In this document: in pieces, positions 24,512-33,337 of the stretch
Position numbering within the stretch: position 1 is the stretch's first letter
How the letters are laid out: every line of letters starts with the position of its first letter
Source of the DNA: Actinomycetota bacterium
GTDB lineage: Bacteria; Actinomycetota; Thermoleophilia; Solirubrobacterales; Solirubrobacteraceae
Length of the DNA stretch: 42,008 nt
Reading direction: 5' to 3'
Assembly (NCBI GenBank): GCA_005883215.1
Contig: VAYS01000033.1
Coordinates: forward strand, 1-42,008
Translations under genes and position numbers: made by a program
The notes under the pieces: model-generated
Databases searched by the model: none
What the model saw: the letters and a program-made list of their open reading frames with translations, nothing else
Told to the model about the DNA's origin: nothing

Positions 24512-25693
24512 ATGGACGACCGCCAGCGTCTGTTTCGCCGACTGCGCGCCGCCGGCCACAGCCGGGCCGACATCGAGGGCGCCGAGGCCCGGGGGCGCCT
24601 GCCCACGCTGGCGGTCGAGGCGGCGCTGGGCGGCCCCGGGCGACACACGCTCACGGCGGTCTCGCGAGCCTCGGGGCTGTCCTTGCCCTACCTGCGCGAT
24701 CTGCTGCGGGCGATCGGCCGCCCCAGCCCCGGCCGCGGGCAGCGGGCCCTGAGCGACGAGGACATGAAGCTGGCCAAGCTGGTGGCCCGCCTGCTGAAGG
24801 CCGGCGTGCCCGATGACGACCTGCTCGAGGTGGCGCGCGTCATCAGCCAGGGCACCGCTCAGACCGCCGAGGCGGTGCGGAGCACGGTGGGCGACGCCCT
24901 GCTCCAGCCGGGGGACTCGGAGGAGACCGCCGGGCTGCGGTTCGCCGAGGCGGCGGACCAGCTCACCCCGCTGCTGCCGCCGATCTTCGACTATGCCTTT
25001 CGCACCCACCTGCGTGACGCGATCCGTCGCGCCCTGCTCACCGAGGCCGAGCGGCGCACCGGACGCCTGGCCGACACCCGGGACGTGGCGGTCGGCTTCG
25101 CCGACCTGGTCGACTACACCCGGCTGGGCGAGCGCGTGCCCCCCGAGGACGTGGGTCGCATCGCCAGTCGCTTGGCCGAGCTGTCCGTCCGGGCGGTGGA
25201 GCCGCCCGCCCAGCTGATAAAGACGATCGGCGACGCAGCCATGTTCGTCTCGCCCGACGTTCCGGCGCTGGTGCGCACGGTGCTGACCCTGCGCGAGAGC
25301 ATCGGCTCGGCCCCCCAGGACATGCCGGGGGTGCGGGTGGGGATCGCCTTCGGTCCGGCGACCACCCGCGGAGGGGACTGGTTCGGCGCGACGGTCAACC
25401 TGGCCTCCCGGCTCACCGAGGCGGCCAAGCAGGGACAGGTGCTGGCCACCGAGGAGGTGGCGCAGCGAGCCGAAGGCTTCGAGTGGAAGCGCCGCCGGCG
25501 ACGCCACCTCAAGGGGATCGAGGGCTGGGTGCGCACGTTCTCCTTAGAGGCGCCGAAGAAGGCCACCGCCCGCCGACGGCCGGCGCGAACGCCGGGCCGC
25601 GGTCCCCAGAGGCGCTCCTCGCCGGGCCCCCCGCGGGGCGGGCGCCCGCGCCCGCACCTCCCCCGCCCCAAGTCGGCGAAGGGCAAGCGCTGA
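24512..25693 (+). CDS. Class III adenylate/guanylate cyclase with N-terminal regulatory domain
   Basis: The frame is open far upstream, but ATG 24512 ('MDDRQRLFRRL') begins the recognisable protein; ATG 24455 is an alternative. It has 393 residues. Residues 1-180 are a helical region like the autoinhibitory, pH-responsive N-domain known from mycobacterial cyclase Rv1264, with a MerR-like stretch 'TLTAVSRASGLSLPYLRDLL'. The cyclase domain (about 190-345) has both metal Asp (Asp198 in 'FADLVDYT', Asp241 in 'KTIGDAAMF'), purine-selecting Lys237 and Asp289, and transition-state Asn296 and Arg300 in 'VNLASRL'. All key residues favour active ATP cyclisation. The last 50 residues are Arg/Pro-rich and probably disordered. 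No membrane segment is visible, so it is probably cytosolic. Confidence 0.9.
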   Translation: MDDRQRLFRRLRAAGHSRADIEGAEARGRLPTLAVEAALGGPGRHTLTAVSRASGLSLPYLRDLLRAIGRPSPGRGQRALSDEDMKLAKLVARLLKAGVPDDDLLEVARVISQGTAQTAEAVRSTVGDALLQPGDSEETAGLRFAEAADQLTPLLPPIFDYAFRTHLRDAIRRALLTEAERRTGRLADTRDVAVGFADLVDYTRLGERVPPEDVGRIASRLAELSVRAVEPPAQLIKTIGDAAMFVSPDVPALVRTVLTLRESIGSAPQDMPGVRVGIAFGPATTRGGDWFGATVNLASRLTEAAKQGQVLATEEVAQRAEGFEWKRRRRRHLKGIEGWVRTFSLEAPKKATARRRPARTPGRGPQRRSSPGPPRGGRPRPHLPRPKSAKGKR

Positions 25694-25694
25694 G

Positions 25695-26090
25695 TCAGCG
25701 CTCGAGCTCGCGGCGAAAGCTGCCCGCCCCCTGCACGCGCGCCCCCAGGCTCCGCACCCGGCCGGCCAGCTCGGCGTCGGAGGTGACCACCAAGATCTCC
25801 GCCGGATGTGCGCTGTCGGCCACCAGCTGGGCGATGTCGGCGTCGGCGGCGTGGGGACCGCCGCGGGTGGCGAAGCGCACCTCCAGCGGAGCGGGCAGCC
25901 CTGCCGGCATGGCGAAGGGCCGCCCGTCGAACACCACCGTGGTCGGGGTGGGCTGGCGCGCCACGCGGAGGGCCAGCCGATCGACCAGGACCTCGATCGC
26001 CCCGCGCCGGTCGCGCCACCATCCGTCGGGACGCGAGCCGATCACGTTCATGCCGTCGACCACCACCCGCCCAGGAGGCTGATCGGGCAC
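25695..26090 (-). CDS. NYN-domain (YacP/Rae1-like) predicted RNase
   Basis: This 131-residue protein is essentially one NYN/PIN-like domain. Acidic motifs are 'VVVDGMNVIGSRPDGWW' (residues 9-25), 'TTVVFDGRPF', 'ADADIAQLV' and 'VVTSDAEL', the Asp cluster that binds metal in this nuclease fold. YacP/Rae1 of Bacillus is a ribosome-associated endoribonuclease; short actinobacterial homologues are uncharacterised. It ends one base beyond the stop of the convergent cyclase and starts three bases after the lipoprotein gene, making it the last member of the minus-strand exported-enzyme operon. Confidence 0.8.
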   Translation of the reverse strand: MPDQPPGRVVVDGMNVIGSRPDGWWRDRRGAIEVLVDRLALRVARQPTPTTVVFDGRPFAMPAGLPAPLEVRFATRGGPHAADADIAQLVADSAHPAEILVVTSDAELAGRVRSLGARVQGAGSFRRELER

Positions 26091-26093
26091 CTC

Positions 26094-26471
26094 TCAGCCG
26101 CAGTCGGTCAGGCCCAGATCGCGCGTGAGCTGGTCGTCCTGATGTGGGTTGAGCGCATTGGCGGCGGCTAGGTCGTGGCGGGCGATGGCCTGCTCGGCGC
26201 GCCGGTAGTAGTCCGCCTCGTTGGCGAGGTAGGTGCGGAACTTCTCCCGCAGCTCGGGCGGCGGGGTCAGGCTCCCCAAGCGCCGCACCTCTTCGCGGCC
26301 GAGCGACAGCTTCTGAGCGCCCGACGCGGTGGCCAGCTGCATGTTGATGTCGCGGCAGATCTGACGCGCCTGGCTGCGAAACCGCTGCTGGGCGCTATCG
26401 GAGCTTCCGCCACAGCCGCCCGCGCCGATGGTCAGGCAGGCCGCCGCCATCACCGTCCTCCACCTTGGCAC
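26094..26471 (-). CDS. Small lipoprotein of unknown function
   Basis: This 125-residue protein has a lipoprotein signal peptide ending 'TIGAGGC' (Cys20 lipidated), a short polar linker, and a helical domain with two further Cys ('QICRDIN' and the final 'LTDCG') that could pair. The segment 'LGSLTPPPELREKFRTYLANEADYYRRAEQA' resembles small exported helical proteins frequent in Solirubrobacterales, none with a known role. It starts ten bases after the phosphoesterase stop and is followed three bases later by the NYN gene. Confidence 0.7.
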   Translation of the reverse strand: MPRWRTVMAAACLTIGAGGCGGSSDSAQQRFRSQARQICRDINMQLATASGAQKLSLGREEVRRLGSLTPPPELREKFRTYLANEADYYRRAEQAIARHDLAAANALNPHQDDQLTRDLGLTDCG

Positions 26472-26481
26472 GAGCGCGAGG

Positions 26482-28281
26482 CTAGCGCAGGGCGATGGTC
26501 AGGTGGCGCAGCCGGCGGGGACCGGTGCGGCTGTCGCCTTGGATCAGGAGCACCAGCTTGGGCGGCGCGCCGGCGCTGGACTTGGCCTTTCTCACCTGGG
26601 TGACCGCCTGGCGCAGGCGGCTGGTGAGCGGGATCGCCACCCGCGTGCGCTGGCGCGGGGTCAGGGCCAGCTTCAGGCGTCCCACGGGGGCGGCCGCTCG
26701 CCCCGCCTTTAGCTGCTCGCTGATGGTCACCTGACAGCCCATGTTGCAGGTCAGCGGCAGCCTGATCTGCTTCTTGTTCAGTGACACCCGCTTGGGCGTG
26801 CCGCGCAGGAACACCTTGAGCTTGGGCGGGTTGACCGGACCGGGGTTCAGCGGCAGGATCAGGGGCGGCTGGGGATCCTGGCGAAAGTCGAAGTCCTTGA
26901 CCAAATCGCCCGCCGTGGGCAGGTCCTCGCGCACGTCGGGCCGCGGGTCGGGGCGGTTGTCGGTCGAGGGGTCGATCCGCTGGCCGCCGAGGAACAGGTC
27001 CTCGATGAACTTCAAATAGGCATCCTGGCTGTAGACGCCGTGGTCGATGAAGCCCTTGCGGGCCCAGGGGCTGATGACCATCCCCGGCACGCGCAGCCCG
27101 TAGCCGTTGGGGTCGACGTGCGGCGGCACGACGTGGTCGTAGAAGCCGCCCCAGTCGTCCCAGTTGAGGAAGACCGCCGTGCTCTTCCACTCCGGGCCCT
27201 GCATCAGCGTGTTGATCAGGTCGGTGACGTAGGTCTGTCCCTCGTGCACGCTCTGGGGCGGGTGCTCGGAGACGCGGTTGTTGGGCGCGACCCAGGAGAC
27301 GGCGGGCAGGTGGCCCGAGCGCGCCGCCATGTACAGGTTCTGGACCGACTGGATGTTCGACAGCTCGCCGTCCTGGCGCACCGTGTCGAAGTAGGGCAGT
27401 GGGTTCCAGATCCCCGGCGTCTGGGCGTTCTGGGTCGCCGGCGGGCACACCGCGGCGTCGTTTTCGCAATCCGGTTCGTCGCCGGCGAACACGTAGTAGG
27501 CCCAGCTCACGCCGGCGCCGTGCAACAGCCAGGTGATGTCCGTCCAGGGGTAGTCGGGCGGGCTGGTGTTGTGACCGAACCCCACCGGGTTGGCCGGCGA
27601 CTGAGCCGCGTTGGTGCAGCTCATCGGGTCGCCCGGGGTGGCGCACAGCGCCGACCAGCCCGAGACCGTGAACAGCCGCTGGGGCAGGCTCCACGAGGCG
27701 ATCGACTCGAACATGTGGTCCTGGAGGACGAAGTTCTTGGCGTAGGCCCAGTAGTTGGGGATCTCGCGCGAGTCGTGATAGCCCATCACGTCGGTCTGCG
27801 ATCCCTCGGTACACGCCGGGTCGTTCGGTTCCGTGCAGCCCCGCGCGCCGTTCTCGCCCTGGGCCACGAAGCCGTCCATACGCCCCCCGTGGATGTCGCG
27901 CCGCGCCGCGGCCACGCCGTGCGGCCCGCCCCCGTTGTCGTCGGTGGGGTTGTGAAACGGCTGCTGGCACCCGCCGTTGTCGGGGTCGGGCACGCACACC
28001 AGCGGGACGCCGTCGCGCATCGGGATCCCGGCCGCGTCGGGATAGGTGCCGAAGTAGTGATCGAAGGAGCGGTTCTCCTGCTCAATGAGCACCACGTGCT
28101 GGATCTTGCTCACGTCCGAGCCCTGGGCCGACAGGGCGGTCGGCGCCGCGGTCGGCTCCGCGGTTCGCGCCGAGTGCCAGTCGATCAGCGGGCCCCAGCC
28201 CAGGGCGGGAGCGGCCACGATCGCCGACGTCAGGGCGGCGACGGGCGCGGCAAGGGCCAGGATCCTGGTGATCGGTCGCAT
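26482..28281 (-). CDS. Exported phosphoesterase (phospholipase C / AcpA family), copy 2, with Ig-like C-domain
   Basis: Read from ATG 28281 it is a 599-residue protein with a clear signal peptide ('[20 protein letters not shown]'). The phosphoesterase domain (about 58-475) has '[16 protein letters not shown]', '[13 protein letters not shown]', '[17 protein letters not shown]' and '[17 protein letters not shown]'. A beta-rich Ig-like domain of about 110 residues ('[19 protein letters not shown]') forms the C-terminus. The catalytic part is closely similar to copy 1, including '[10 protein letters not shown]' and a DFDF segment near the end. No stop codon separates it from the upstream propeller gene in the same frame, so a fused product starting at 29658 is formally possible. 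No clear ribosome binding site precedes 28281. Confidence 0.85.
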   Translation of the reverse strand: MRPITRILALAAPVAALTSAIVAAPALGWGPLIDWHSARTAEPTAAPTALSAQGSDVSKIQHVVLIEQENRSFDHYFGTYPDAAGIPMRDGVPLVCVPDPDNGGCQQPFHNPTDDNGGGPHGVAAARRDIHGGRMDGFVAQGENGARGCTEPNDPACTEGSQTDVMGYHDSREIPNYWAYAKNFVLQDHMFESIASWSLPQRLFTVSGWSALCATPGDPMSCTNAAQSPANPVGFGHNTSPPDYPWTDITWLLHGAGVSWAYYVFAGDEPDCENDAAVCPPATQNAQTPGIWNPLPYFDTVRQDGELSNIQSVQNLYMAARSGHLPAVSWVAPNNRVSEHPPQSVHEGQTYVTDLINTLMQGPEWKSTAVFLNWDDWGGFYDHVVPPHVDPNGYGLRVPGMVISPWARKGFIDHGVYSQDAYLKFIEDLFLGGQRIDPSTDNRPDPRPDVREDLPTAGDLVKDFDFRQDPQPPLILPLNPGPVNPPKLKVFLRGTPKRVSLNKKQIRLPLTCNMGCQVTISEQLKAGRAAAPVGRLKLALTPRQRTRVAIPLTSRLRQAVTQVRKAKSSAGAPPKLVLLIQGDSRTGPRRLRHLTIALR

Positions 28282-29658
28282 CGGTGAAGCGGTCTCGGTG
28301 ATACGTGCGGCTGCCTCGAAAATAGCCCCCCCCGGGCCGAATTGCGGCCCGCATCCGGCTAACACGGCAACCGCGTTCTCGGAGCGGCGATCAGGATGAC
28401 GGATGCGTCGGGCGCTAGGGTCCTGGCGCGCGCCGGCCGGGGCGCTGACCAACACCACCAGCCGCGCCCGCCGGCCCGCCCGCAGGCGTCGCGGTGAGAC
28501 CGCCACCGACAGGGGGGGCGCCAGCGCCGGCGGGGCGACCGCGGACACCACCCCGGCGGCGGGCCGGAACACGGGCGCCCCCGGCTCGCCGGCCCACACG
28601 TCGAACAGCACCATGTGCGACGTGTTGCCCGAGAAGTAGGCCAGGTTGGTGACGATCATCCGCTGGCCGTCGAACTGGACGCTCGAGGGCTCGTCGTAGG
28701 GCACGGTCAGCGACGAGTTGGTCGCTGCGTCGGGGTAGCGCGCCAGCTCCTGCCCCAGCGGCGAGACCTCGACGAGCTGGTTGGCGCCCGGGCCGACCAG
28801 GGCGACATAGACGTTGCCCGAGGCCGCCAGGGCCAACCCGTCGGGCGCCTCCCGCGGCTGGCTCGTCCACAGCCGGCTGAGCGTGCCCGGCTTGCCGTCG
28901 GGCTTGATCGGCAGGGTGAAGACCTTGCCCGACGTGAAGTCCGGCCCGGTGCTCGTCGCCGAGGCGGCGGTGTCGAGCAGCAGCGTGTGGTGGTCGGGCA
29001 TCAGCACGATCCCCGCCGCGTCGAACATCGTCCCGTCCAGGAGCGGGTCGCTGAACCACACGTGGGCGGCGCTGCCCCCGGGCGGGACCCTCCAGATCAG
29101 CCCCTGCTGGTAGTCGGTGACATACATCGCCCCGTCGGGCCCCCAGGCGGCGTAGTCGGGCTCGGGCGGGTTGTCCATAACCGTCTGCGAGCACTCGGCG
29201 CCCGCCGGCGCGCCCGCGCACGGCGGCACGTCGGAGAACGTGGCCCACACCTCCTGGACGCCGGTGCGCGGATCCAGCCGCAGCACCCGCGGCGGCGACT
29301 GGTCCATCAGGTACAGGCGCCCCGAGCCGTCCTCGGCCGCCACCTGCACCCCGTGGGGCTTGGATAAGTCCTGACCGAAGATCGCGTAGGAGGTCTCCAG
29401 CGCCCCGTCGGGCCCGTAGCGGAACACCTTTGAGGGCAGGCTGTCGCCTGCCGGGTTCTCGAACGATCCCACGTAGATCCGCCGGTCGGAGGCCACCAGC
29501 GACAGGGCGGGGTAGCCGGGGGAGGGCACGGCGGCCAGCACCCGGGTGTCGAATTTGGCGCGGGGGGCGTCGGCGGCGGCAGGGGCGGCCAGGGCGGCGA
29601 GGAGCGCGGCGGCGGCGAGCAGCGCGCGCCCCGGACCGCTGGCCGAGCGCGCGCTCAC
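28282..29658 (-). CDS. Exported beta-propeller-like (SMP-30/NHL) protein, no own stop codon
   Basis: It starts at GTG 29658, overlapping the amine oxidase stop (GTGA). A signal peptide ('[21 protein letters not shown]') is followed by about 350 residues of propeller-like repeats: '[20 protein letters not shown]', '[18 protein letters not shown]', '[19 protein letters not shown]'. These resemble SMP-30/gluconolactonase/NHL blades, with one Cys pair in '[12 protein letters not shown]'. After an Ala/Pro linker an Ig-like domain begins ('[30 protein letters not shown]') but degenerates within 30 residues. The frame then runs without a stop into the signal peptide of the downstream phosphoesterase. 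The coordinates given end at the base before that ATG. Truncation, an indel, or true fusion are all possible. Confidence 0.6.
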
Positions 29659-31292
29659 AGCTCGGCCAGCACCTCGCGGGCCGCGCGCTCGCCCGAGCGC
29701 ACCGCGCCGTCCATGTAGCCCATCCAGTACGTCGAGGTCTCGGTGCCCGCCCAGTGGATCGGTCCCACCGGTGGGCGCAGGAAGGGGCCGTACTCGAGCA
29801 GCTGACCGGGCCCGAACAGCCCCACCGGGCAGCCCCGGGTCCACAGCTCGCTGGACCAGTTCATCTCGAAGTAGTCGCGCGGCGAGCGGGCGGCGTCGCC
29901 GTAGTAGGTGGCGAAGTTGGCCAGCACGGCGTTCTTGCGGTCGGTGTCGGAGACCTGCGTCCACTTGCGCGCCGCATCGCCGCCGATGAAGCAGAACAGG
30001 ATCCCCGGCGTTCCCGACGGCGGCGTGTTGTCGAAGGTGACGTTGGCCGGATCGGTGTCTGAGACCGTGGTGCCGTTAAAGCCGGCGTCGCGCCAGAAGG
30101 GCCGGTCATAGACCGCCTCGGCCTTGATCAGGATGCCCTGCGGCACCCGCTGGGTGAGCTGATCGCGCAGGGGCGGCAGCTGGGGCTGGTAGTCGATCCG
30201 CCCGGCCAGCGTGGGCGGGATCGCCACCACCGCCCGCTTGGCGTTGACCGTCACCCCGTCGCCCTGCACCTGCACTCCGCCCGAGGTCTGGACGACGCGG
30301 CGCACCGGATGACCGAGCAGCACGCGGTCGCCCAGCGCCGCCGCCACCCGCAGGGAGATCTGCTGGGACCCGCCCACCAGGCGGAACTGCTGGGCGCCGT
30401 TGGGGGTGTCGAACAGGCGCTCGAACGTGCCGGGATTGGTCTCGTTGCCCGCCGAGGCGATGTAGAACAGCGTGTACAGCAGCGAGATCTCGCGCGGCTC
30501 GGCGCCGAAGATGGCACGCGTGGCTACCGAGGCCAGGTTCATGAACCGCTGGTTGCCCGAGCTGTTGCTGCGCAGCCAGGTCTCCAGGGTCTGCATGTCC
30601 CAGCTGGTCGCGCTGGACGCCGTCCACGGTGCGTCGACCGGGACCGAAGTCGACATCTGATCCAGCTGGGCGACCACCGCGGCGACGTCGCTCACCGCCA
30701 GCGGGTCTGGCGGCGCCGTGCCCAGCGGCGAGCTGTCGGAGTAGGTCTGCTTGCTGCCCCCGGCGTAGTACAGGTTGTTGGAGCCGGCGGGGTCGTAGGT
30801 GGGGAACGTGTCGACGCCCACCTCCTTGGCCAAGCCGAGGATGTGGTCCTGGGTCGGGCCCACGTACTCGCCCCCGGCCTCGGCGATCACCCCGCCGCCG
30901 ACATCGTGGTTGAGCGTGCGGCCGCCGACCCGGCTGCGCGCCTCGACCACCAGCACCGATCGACCGGCGGCGGCCACCCGGCGGGCGGTGCTCAGACCGG
31001 CCAGCCCGGCGCCCACCACCACCACGTCGGCCGAGCGCGCGCCCGCCGGCTTGCGGTGGACGGGGCGCTTGGGGTGCTTGCGCTTCTTGCGCTTGCGCTT
31101 GTGTCGCCGCCGGCGAGCGGCGTCCGCGGCCGCCCCGGGCAGCGCCGCCGCCGCCCCGGCCAGCGCGGCGGCGCCCAGCAGCGCCCGGCGGGTGACGGTC
31201 GTCCCCGCTCCGCCCGGCCCCGCTTGCCCGGTCAGGGGATCGCTGGGAAGCTGGTCGCCCGGTTCCTGGCCCCCGTCGCGCTGGTCGGTCAC
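29655..31292 (-). CDS. Tat-exported flavin monoamine oxidase
   Basis: This 545-residue protein has a twin-arginine signal ('[21 protein letters not shown]', Arg35-Arg36). A cluster of Lys/Arg follows (residues 60-81), then a flavin amine oxidase domain. The FAD-binding motif is '[16 protein letters not shown]' with '[12 protein letters not shown]' downstream; the C-terminal FAD signature is '[26 protein letters not shown]'. Tat export fits a protein folded with FAD before secretion. Substrates would be amines or amino acids; the sequence does not decide. It heads the minus-strand operon and is coupled to the propeller gene by a GTGA overlap. Confidence 0.92.
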   Translation of the reverse strand: MTDQRDGGQEPGDQLPSDPLTGQAGPGGAGTTVTRRALLGAAALAGAAAALPGAAADAARRRRHKRKRKKRKHPKRPVHRKPAGARSADVVVVGAGLAGLSTARRVAAAGRSVLVVEARSRVGGRTLNHDVGGGVIAEAGGEYVGPTQDHILGLAKEVGVDTFPTYDPAGSNNLYYAGGSKQTYSDSSPLGTAPPDPLAVSDVAAVVAQLDQMSTSVPVDAPWTASSATSWDMQTLETWLRSNSSGNQRFMNLASVATRAIFGAEPREISLLYTLFYIASAGNETNPGTFERLFDTPNGAQQFRLVGGSQQISLRVAAALGDRVLLGHPVRRVVQTSGGVQVQGDGVTVNAKRAVVAIPPTLAGRIDYQPQLPPLRDQLTQRVPQGILIKAEAVYDRPFWRDAGFNGTTVSDTDPANVTFDNTPPSGTPGILFCFIGGDAARKWTQVSDTDRKNAVLANFATYYGDAARSPRDYFEMNWSSELWTRGCPVGLFGPGQLLEYGPFLRPPVGPIHWAGTETSTYWMGYMDGAVRSGERAAREVLAEL

Positions 31293-31447
31293 TGTGGCAC
31301 TCCTCTCCTCGCCGCTGACGCGTCTGCTGCCCGCCCCCCCGCCGGCCTCCCGTCGCGGTCGGCTGGCGCGGCCCCCGGGGCGCTCGGTGATCGAGTCGTT
31401 GGGCCCGGGTAGTCTGGCATGAGCCCTCAGCGAGGGAGCCGGACACC

Positions 31448-32191
31448 ATGGCCGCCGATCCCCAGCCCCGATCCTCCGAGCAGCCGCCCACCGCGGCGCC
31501 GAAGCCGAGCTCGTTCGACCACGTCGCCCTGTGGGTGTCCCAGCGCGAAGCGCTCGCCGATCTCGCCTGCCGCCATCTGGGCATGCACGAGATCGAGCGC
31601 ACCGACTCCTTCACGCTGGTCGGCGTCGACGCCCGCCTGGGCAAGCTCACGCTGTTCGACGCCCCCGGCCCCCGAGCGGCGGGAGCGCTCAGCCGGGTGG
31701 CGCTGCGCGTGGACGACGTCGAGGCGGCGCTCGGCCGTCTGCCCGCCGCGCTTGCCGTCGCCACCGCCGCCGACGGCGTGCCGGAGCTGGCCGCCCCGGA
31801 CGGGCTGCGAATCGGGCTGGTGCCCACGCGCGACGGCCAGACCTCCTTCGACCTCGACCACGTGCTGCTCGGCGTCCCCGACGTGCCCCGTACCGCCGAC
31901 CGGCTGGCGCAGATGGGGTTCGACCGCGCCGGCGAGGCACTCGCGATCGCCGACCGCCACGTCCGCCTGGGCCCCGCGCCGGCCGCGGCGCCGGTAACCG
32001 GCGAGCGCCCCCTGCTCAACCACCTCGCGCTGCTCGTCGACGACGTGCGCGGCTTCCTCGCCGCATCCGACCCCGCCGTGGCCGTCGATGAGTTCAAGGA
32101 CGCGCCCAACACCTTCGCCGCCTTCGTCACCGGGCCGGCCGGAGTGAGGATCGAGTACGTCGAGCACAAGCCGGGGTTCTCGCTCGTCTGA
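31448..32191 (+). CDS. VOC (glyoxalase/extradiol dioxygenase) superfamily protein, two modules
   Basis: This 247-residue protein has vicinal-oxygen-chelate modules: 'SSFDHVALWVSQREAL' begins the first, 'FDLDHVLLGVPDVPRTADRL' the second, and 'LLNHLALLVDDVRGF' with 'GPAGVRIEYVEHKPGFS' closes the fold. Candidate metal ligands are the His in 'FDHVAL', 'LDHVLL' and 'LNHLAL' and Glu in 'RIEYVE'. Family functions include glyoxalase, dioxygenase, isomerase and antibiotic-binding roles. It is the first gene of a plus-strand trio, 30 bases before the FAD oxidoreductase, and is divergent from the amine oxidase operon. Confidence 0.82.
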   Translation: MAADPQPRSSEQPPTAAPKPSSFDHVALWVSQREALADLACRHLGMHEIERTDSFTLVGVDARLGKLTLFDAPGPRAAGALSRVALRVDDVEAALGRLPAALAVATAADGVPELAAPDGLRIGLVPTRDGQTSFDLDHVLLGVPDVPRTADRLAQMGFDRAGEALAIADRHVRLGPAPAAAPVTGERPLLNHLALLVDDVRGFLAASDPAVAVDEFKDAPNTFAAFVTGPAGVRIEYVEHKPGFSLV

Positions 32192-32221
32192 GGCCCTGGT
32201 CCCGGCGGCGAGGATCGGCTC

Positions 32222-33337
32222 ATGGGGGACGTGGTCATTGCCGGCGCGGGCATGGCCGGCCTGGTGGCCGCCGCCCAGGCGCGTGCGCTCGGGGCCGAGC
32301 CGGCGATCTACGAGAAGGGCGACCGGCCGGGCGGCTCGATGGCGCTCTCCAGTGGCGTGATCTGGCGCCACCGCCGGTTCGCCGACTTCCGCGCCGAATG
32401 CCACGGCGGCCAGGAGCCCCTCCAGCGCCTGGTACACGAGCGCCTCGACGCCGACCTCGACTGGCTCCAGGAGCTCGGCGCCCCCCTGGCCGCCGGCCCG
32501 CCGGGCACGGGCAACCCGCACACCGCCGGTCGGCGCTTTGACCCTCCCGGTCTCGTCTCGGCGCTGTGCGCCGCCACCGGTCCCATCCGGCTCGGACAGC
32601 CGCTGACCGAGCTGCCTGCCGCGCCGCTGGTGCTCGGCACCGGCGGCTTCGCCGCCAACCGGGACCTGGTCCGGGCCCACATCACCGCGCAGGCCGAGCA
32701 CCTGCTGCTGCGGGCGAGCCCGTGGAGCACCGGCGATGGGCTGCGTCTCGGGACCCGTGCCGGCGCCGAGCGCTCGGCGGGCATGCACGAGTTCTACGGC
32801 CGGGCGTTGCCCGCGCCGCCGGCCCGGGTCGCCCCGGCGCAATTCGTCGCGCTGGCGCAGCTCTACGCCCGCCACGCCGAGGTGACCGGACCCGCCGGCG
32901 GGCGCTACCGGACCCGCGCCTGGTCGGAAATCGACGTGGTGCAGTGGATCGCCCGGCAGCCCGGCGCCCGCGCCCGCTATACGGTCGGGCCGGGGCAGCT
33001 GGGCGTGCGCGTGGGCGAGCGGACGGTGGCCGAGATGGTCGCGGCGGCCGAGGCTGCCGGCGCCGCCGTCGAGCGCCACCCTGACGGGCGGGTGACCGTG
33101 CCGGTGGCGGCGGGAATCACCACCACGCTCGGAGGTCTGCGGGCCGGCCCCGACGGGCGCGTGGCGCCCGGGGTGTTCGCCGCCGGCAACGACGTGGGCG
33201 GGATCGCGACCGGCGGCTACTCCAGCGGGCTGGCGGCCGCGCTGGTGCTCGGGCGGATCGCCGGGCGCTCGGCGGTGCAGGCCGCGCGCCGCGGCGAGGC
33301 GCCCGCACCGGCGAGCGCGTCCCCCGGCCCGCGTTGA
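32222..33337 (+). CDS. FAD-dependent oxidoreductase (fumarate reductase/ketosteroid dehydrogenase-like), short form
   Basis: This 371-residue protein has an N-terminal dinucleotide motif 'VVIAGAGMAGLVAAAQAR', 'EKGDRPGGSMALSSG' (FAD phosphate region of the FAD_binding_2 family), 'LVLGTGGFAANRDLV', and the C-terminal FAD motif 'GVFAAGNDVGGIATGGYSSGLAAALV'. This layout matches flavoproteins such as 3-ketosteroid dehydrogenases and fumarate reductases, but those usually run to 450-560 residues; here the capping domain appears shortened. Its last three bases overlap a downstream TTG start (TTGA). A redox step on a small unsaturated substrate is likely; the substrate is unknown. Confidence 0.82.
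   Translation: MGDVVIAGAGMAGLVAAAQARALGAEPAIYEKGDRPGGSMALSSGVIWRHRRFADFRAECHGGQEPLQRLVHERLDADLDWLQELGAPLAAGPPGTGNPHTAGRRFDPPGLVSALCAATGPIRLGQPLTELPAAPLVLGTGGFAANRDLVRAHITAQAEHLLLRASPWSTGDGLRLGTRAGAERSAGMHEFYGRALPAPPARVAPAQFVALAQLYARHAEVTGPAGGRYRTRAWSEIDVVQWIARQPGARARYTVGPGQLGVRVGERTVAEMVAAAEAAGAAVERHPDGRVTVPVAAGITTTLGGLRAGPDGRVAPGVFAAGNDVGGIATGGYSSGLAAALVLGRIAGRSAVQAARRGEAPAPASASPGPR

Noticed and set aside
30106..32253. A 715-codon minus-strand frame spanning the amine oxidase and the VOC gene
   Set aside because: It overlaps two genes with recognised domains on their own frames and is of low complexity.
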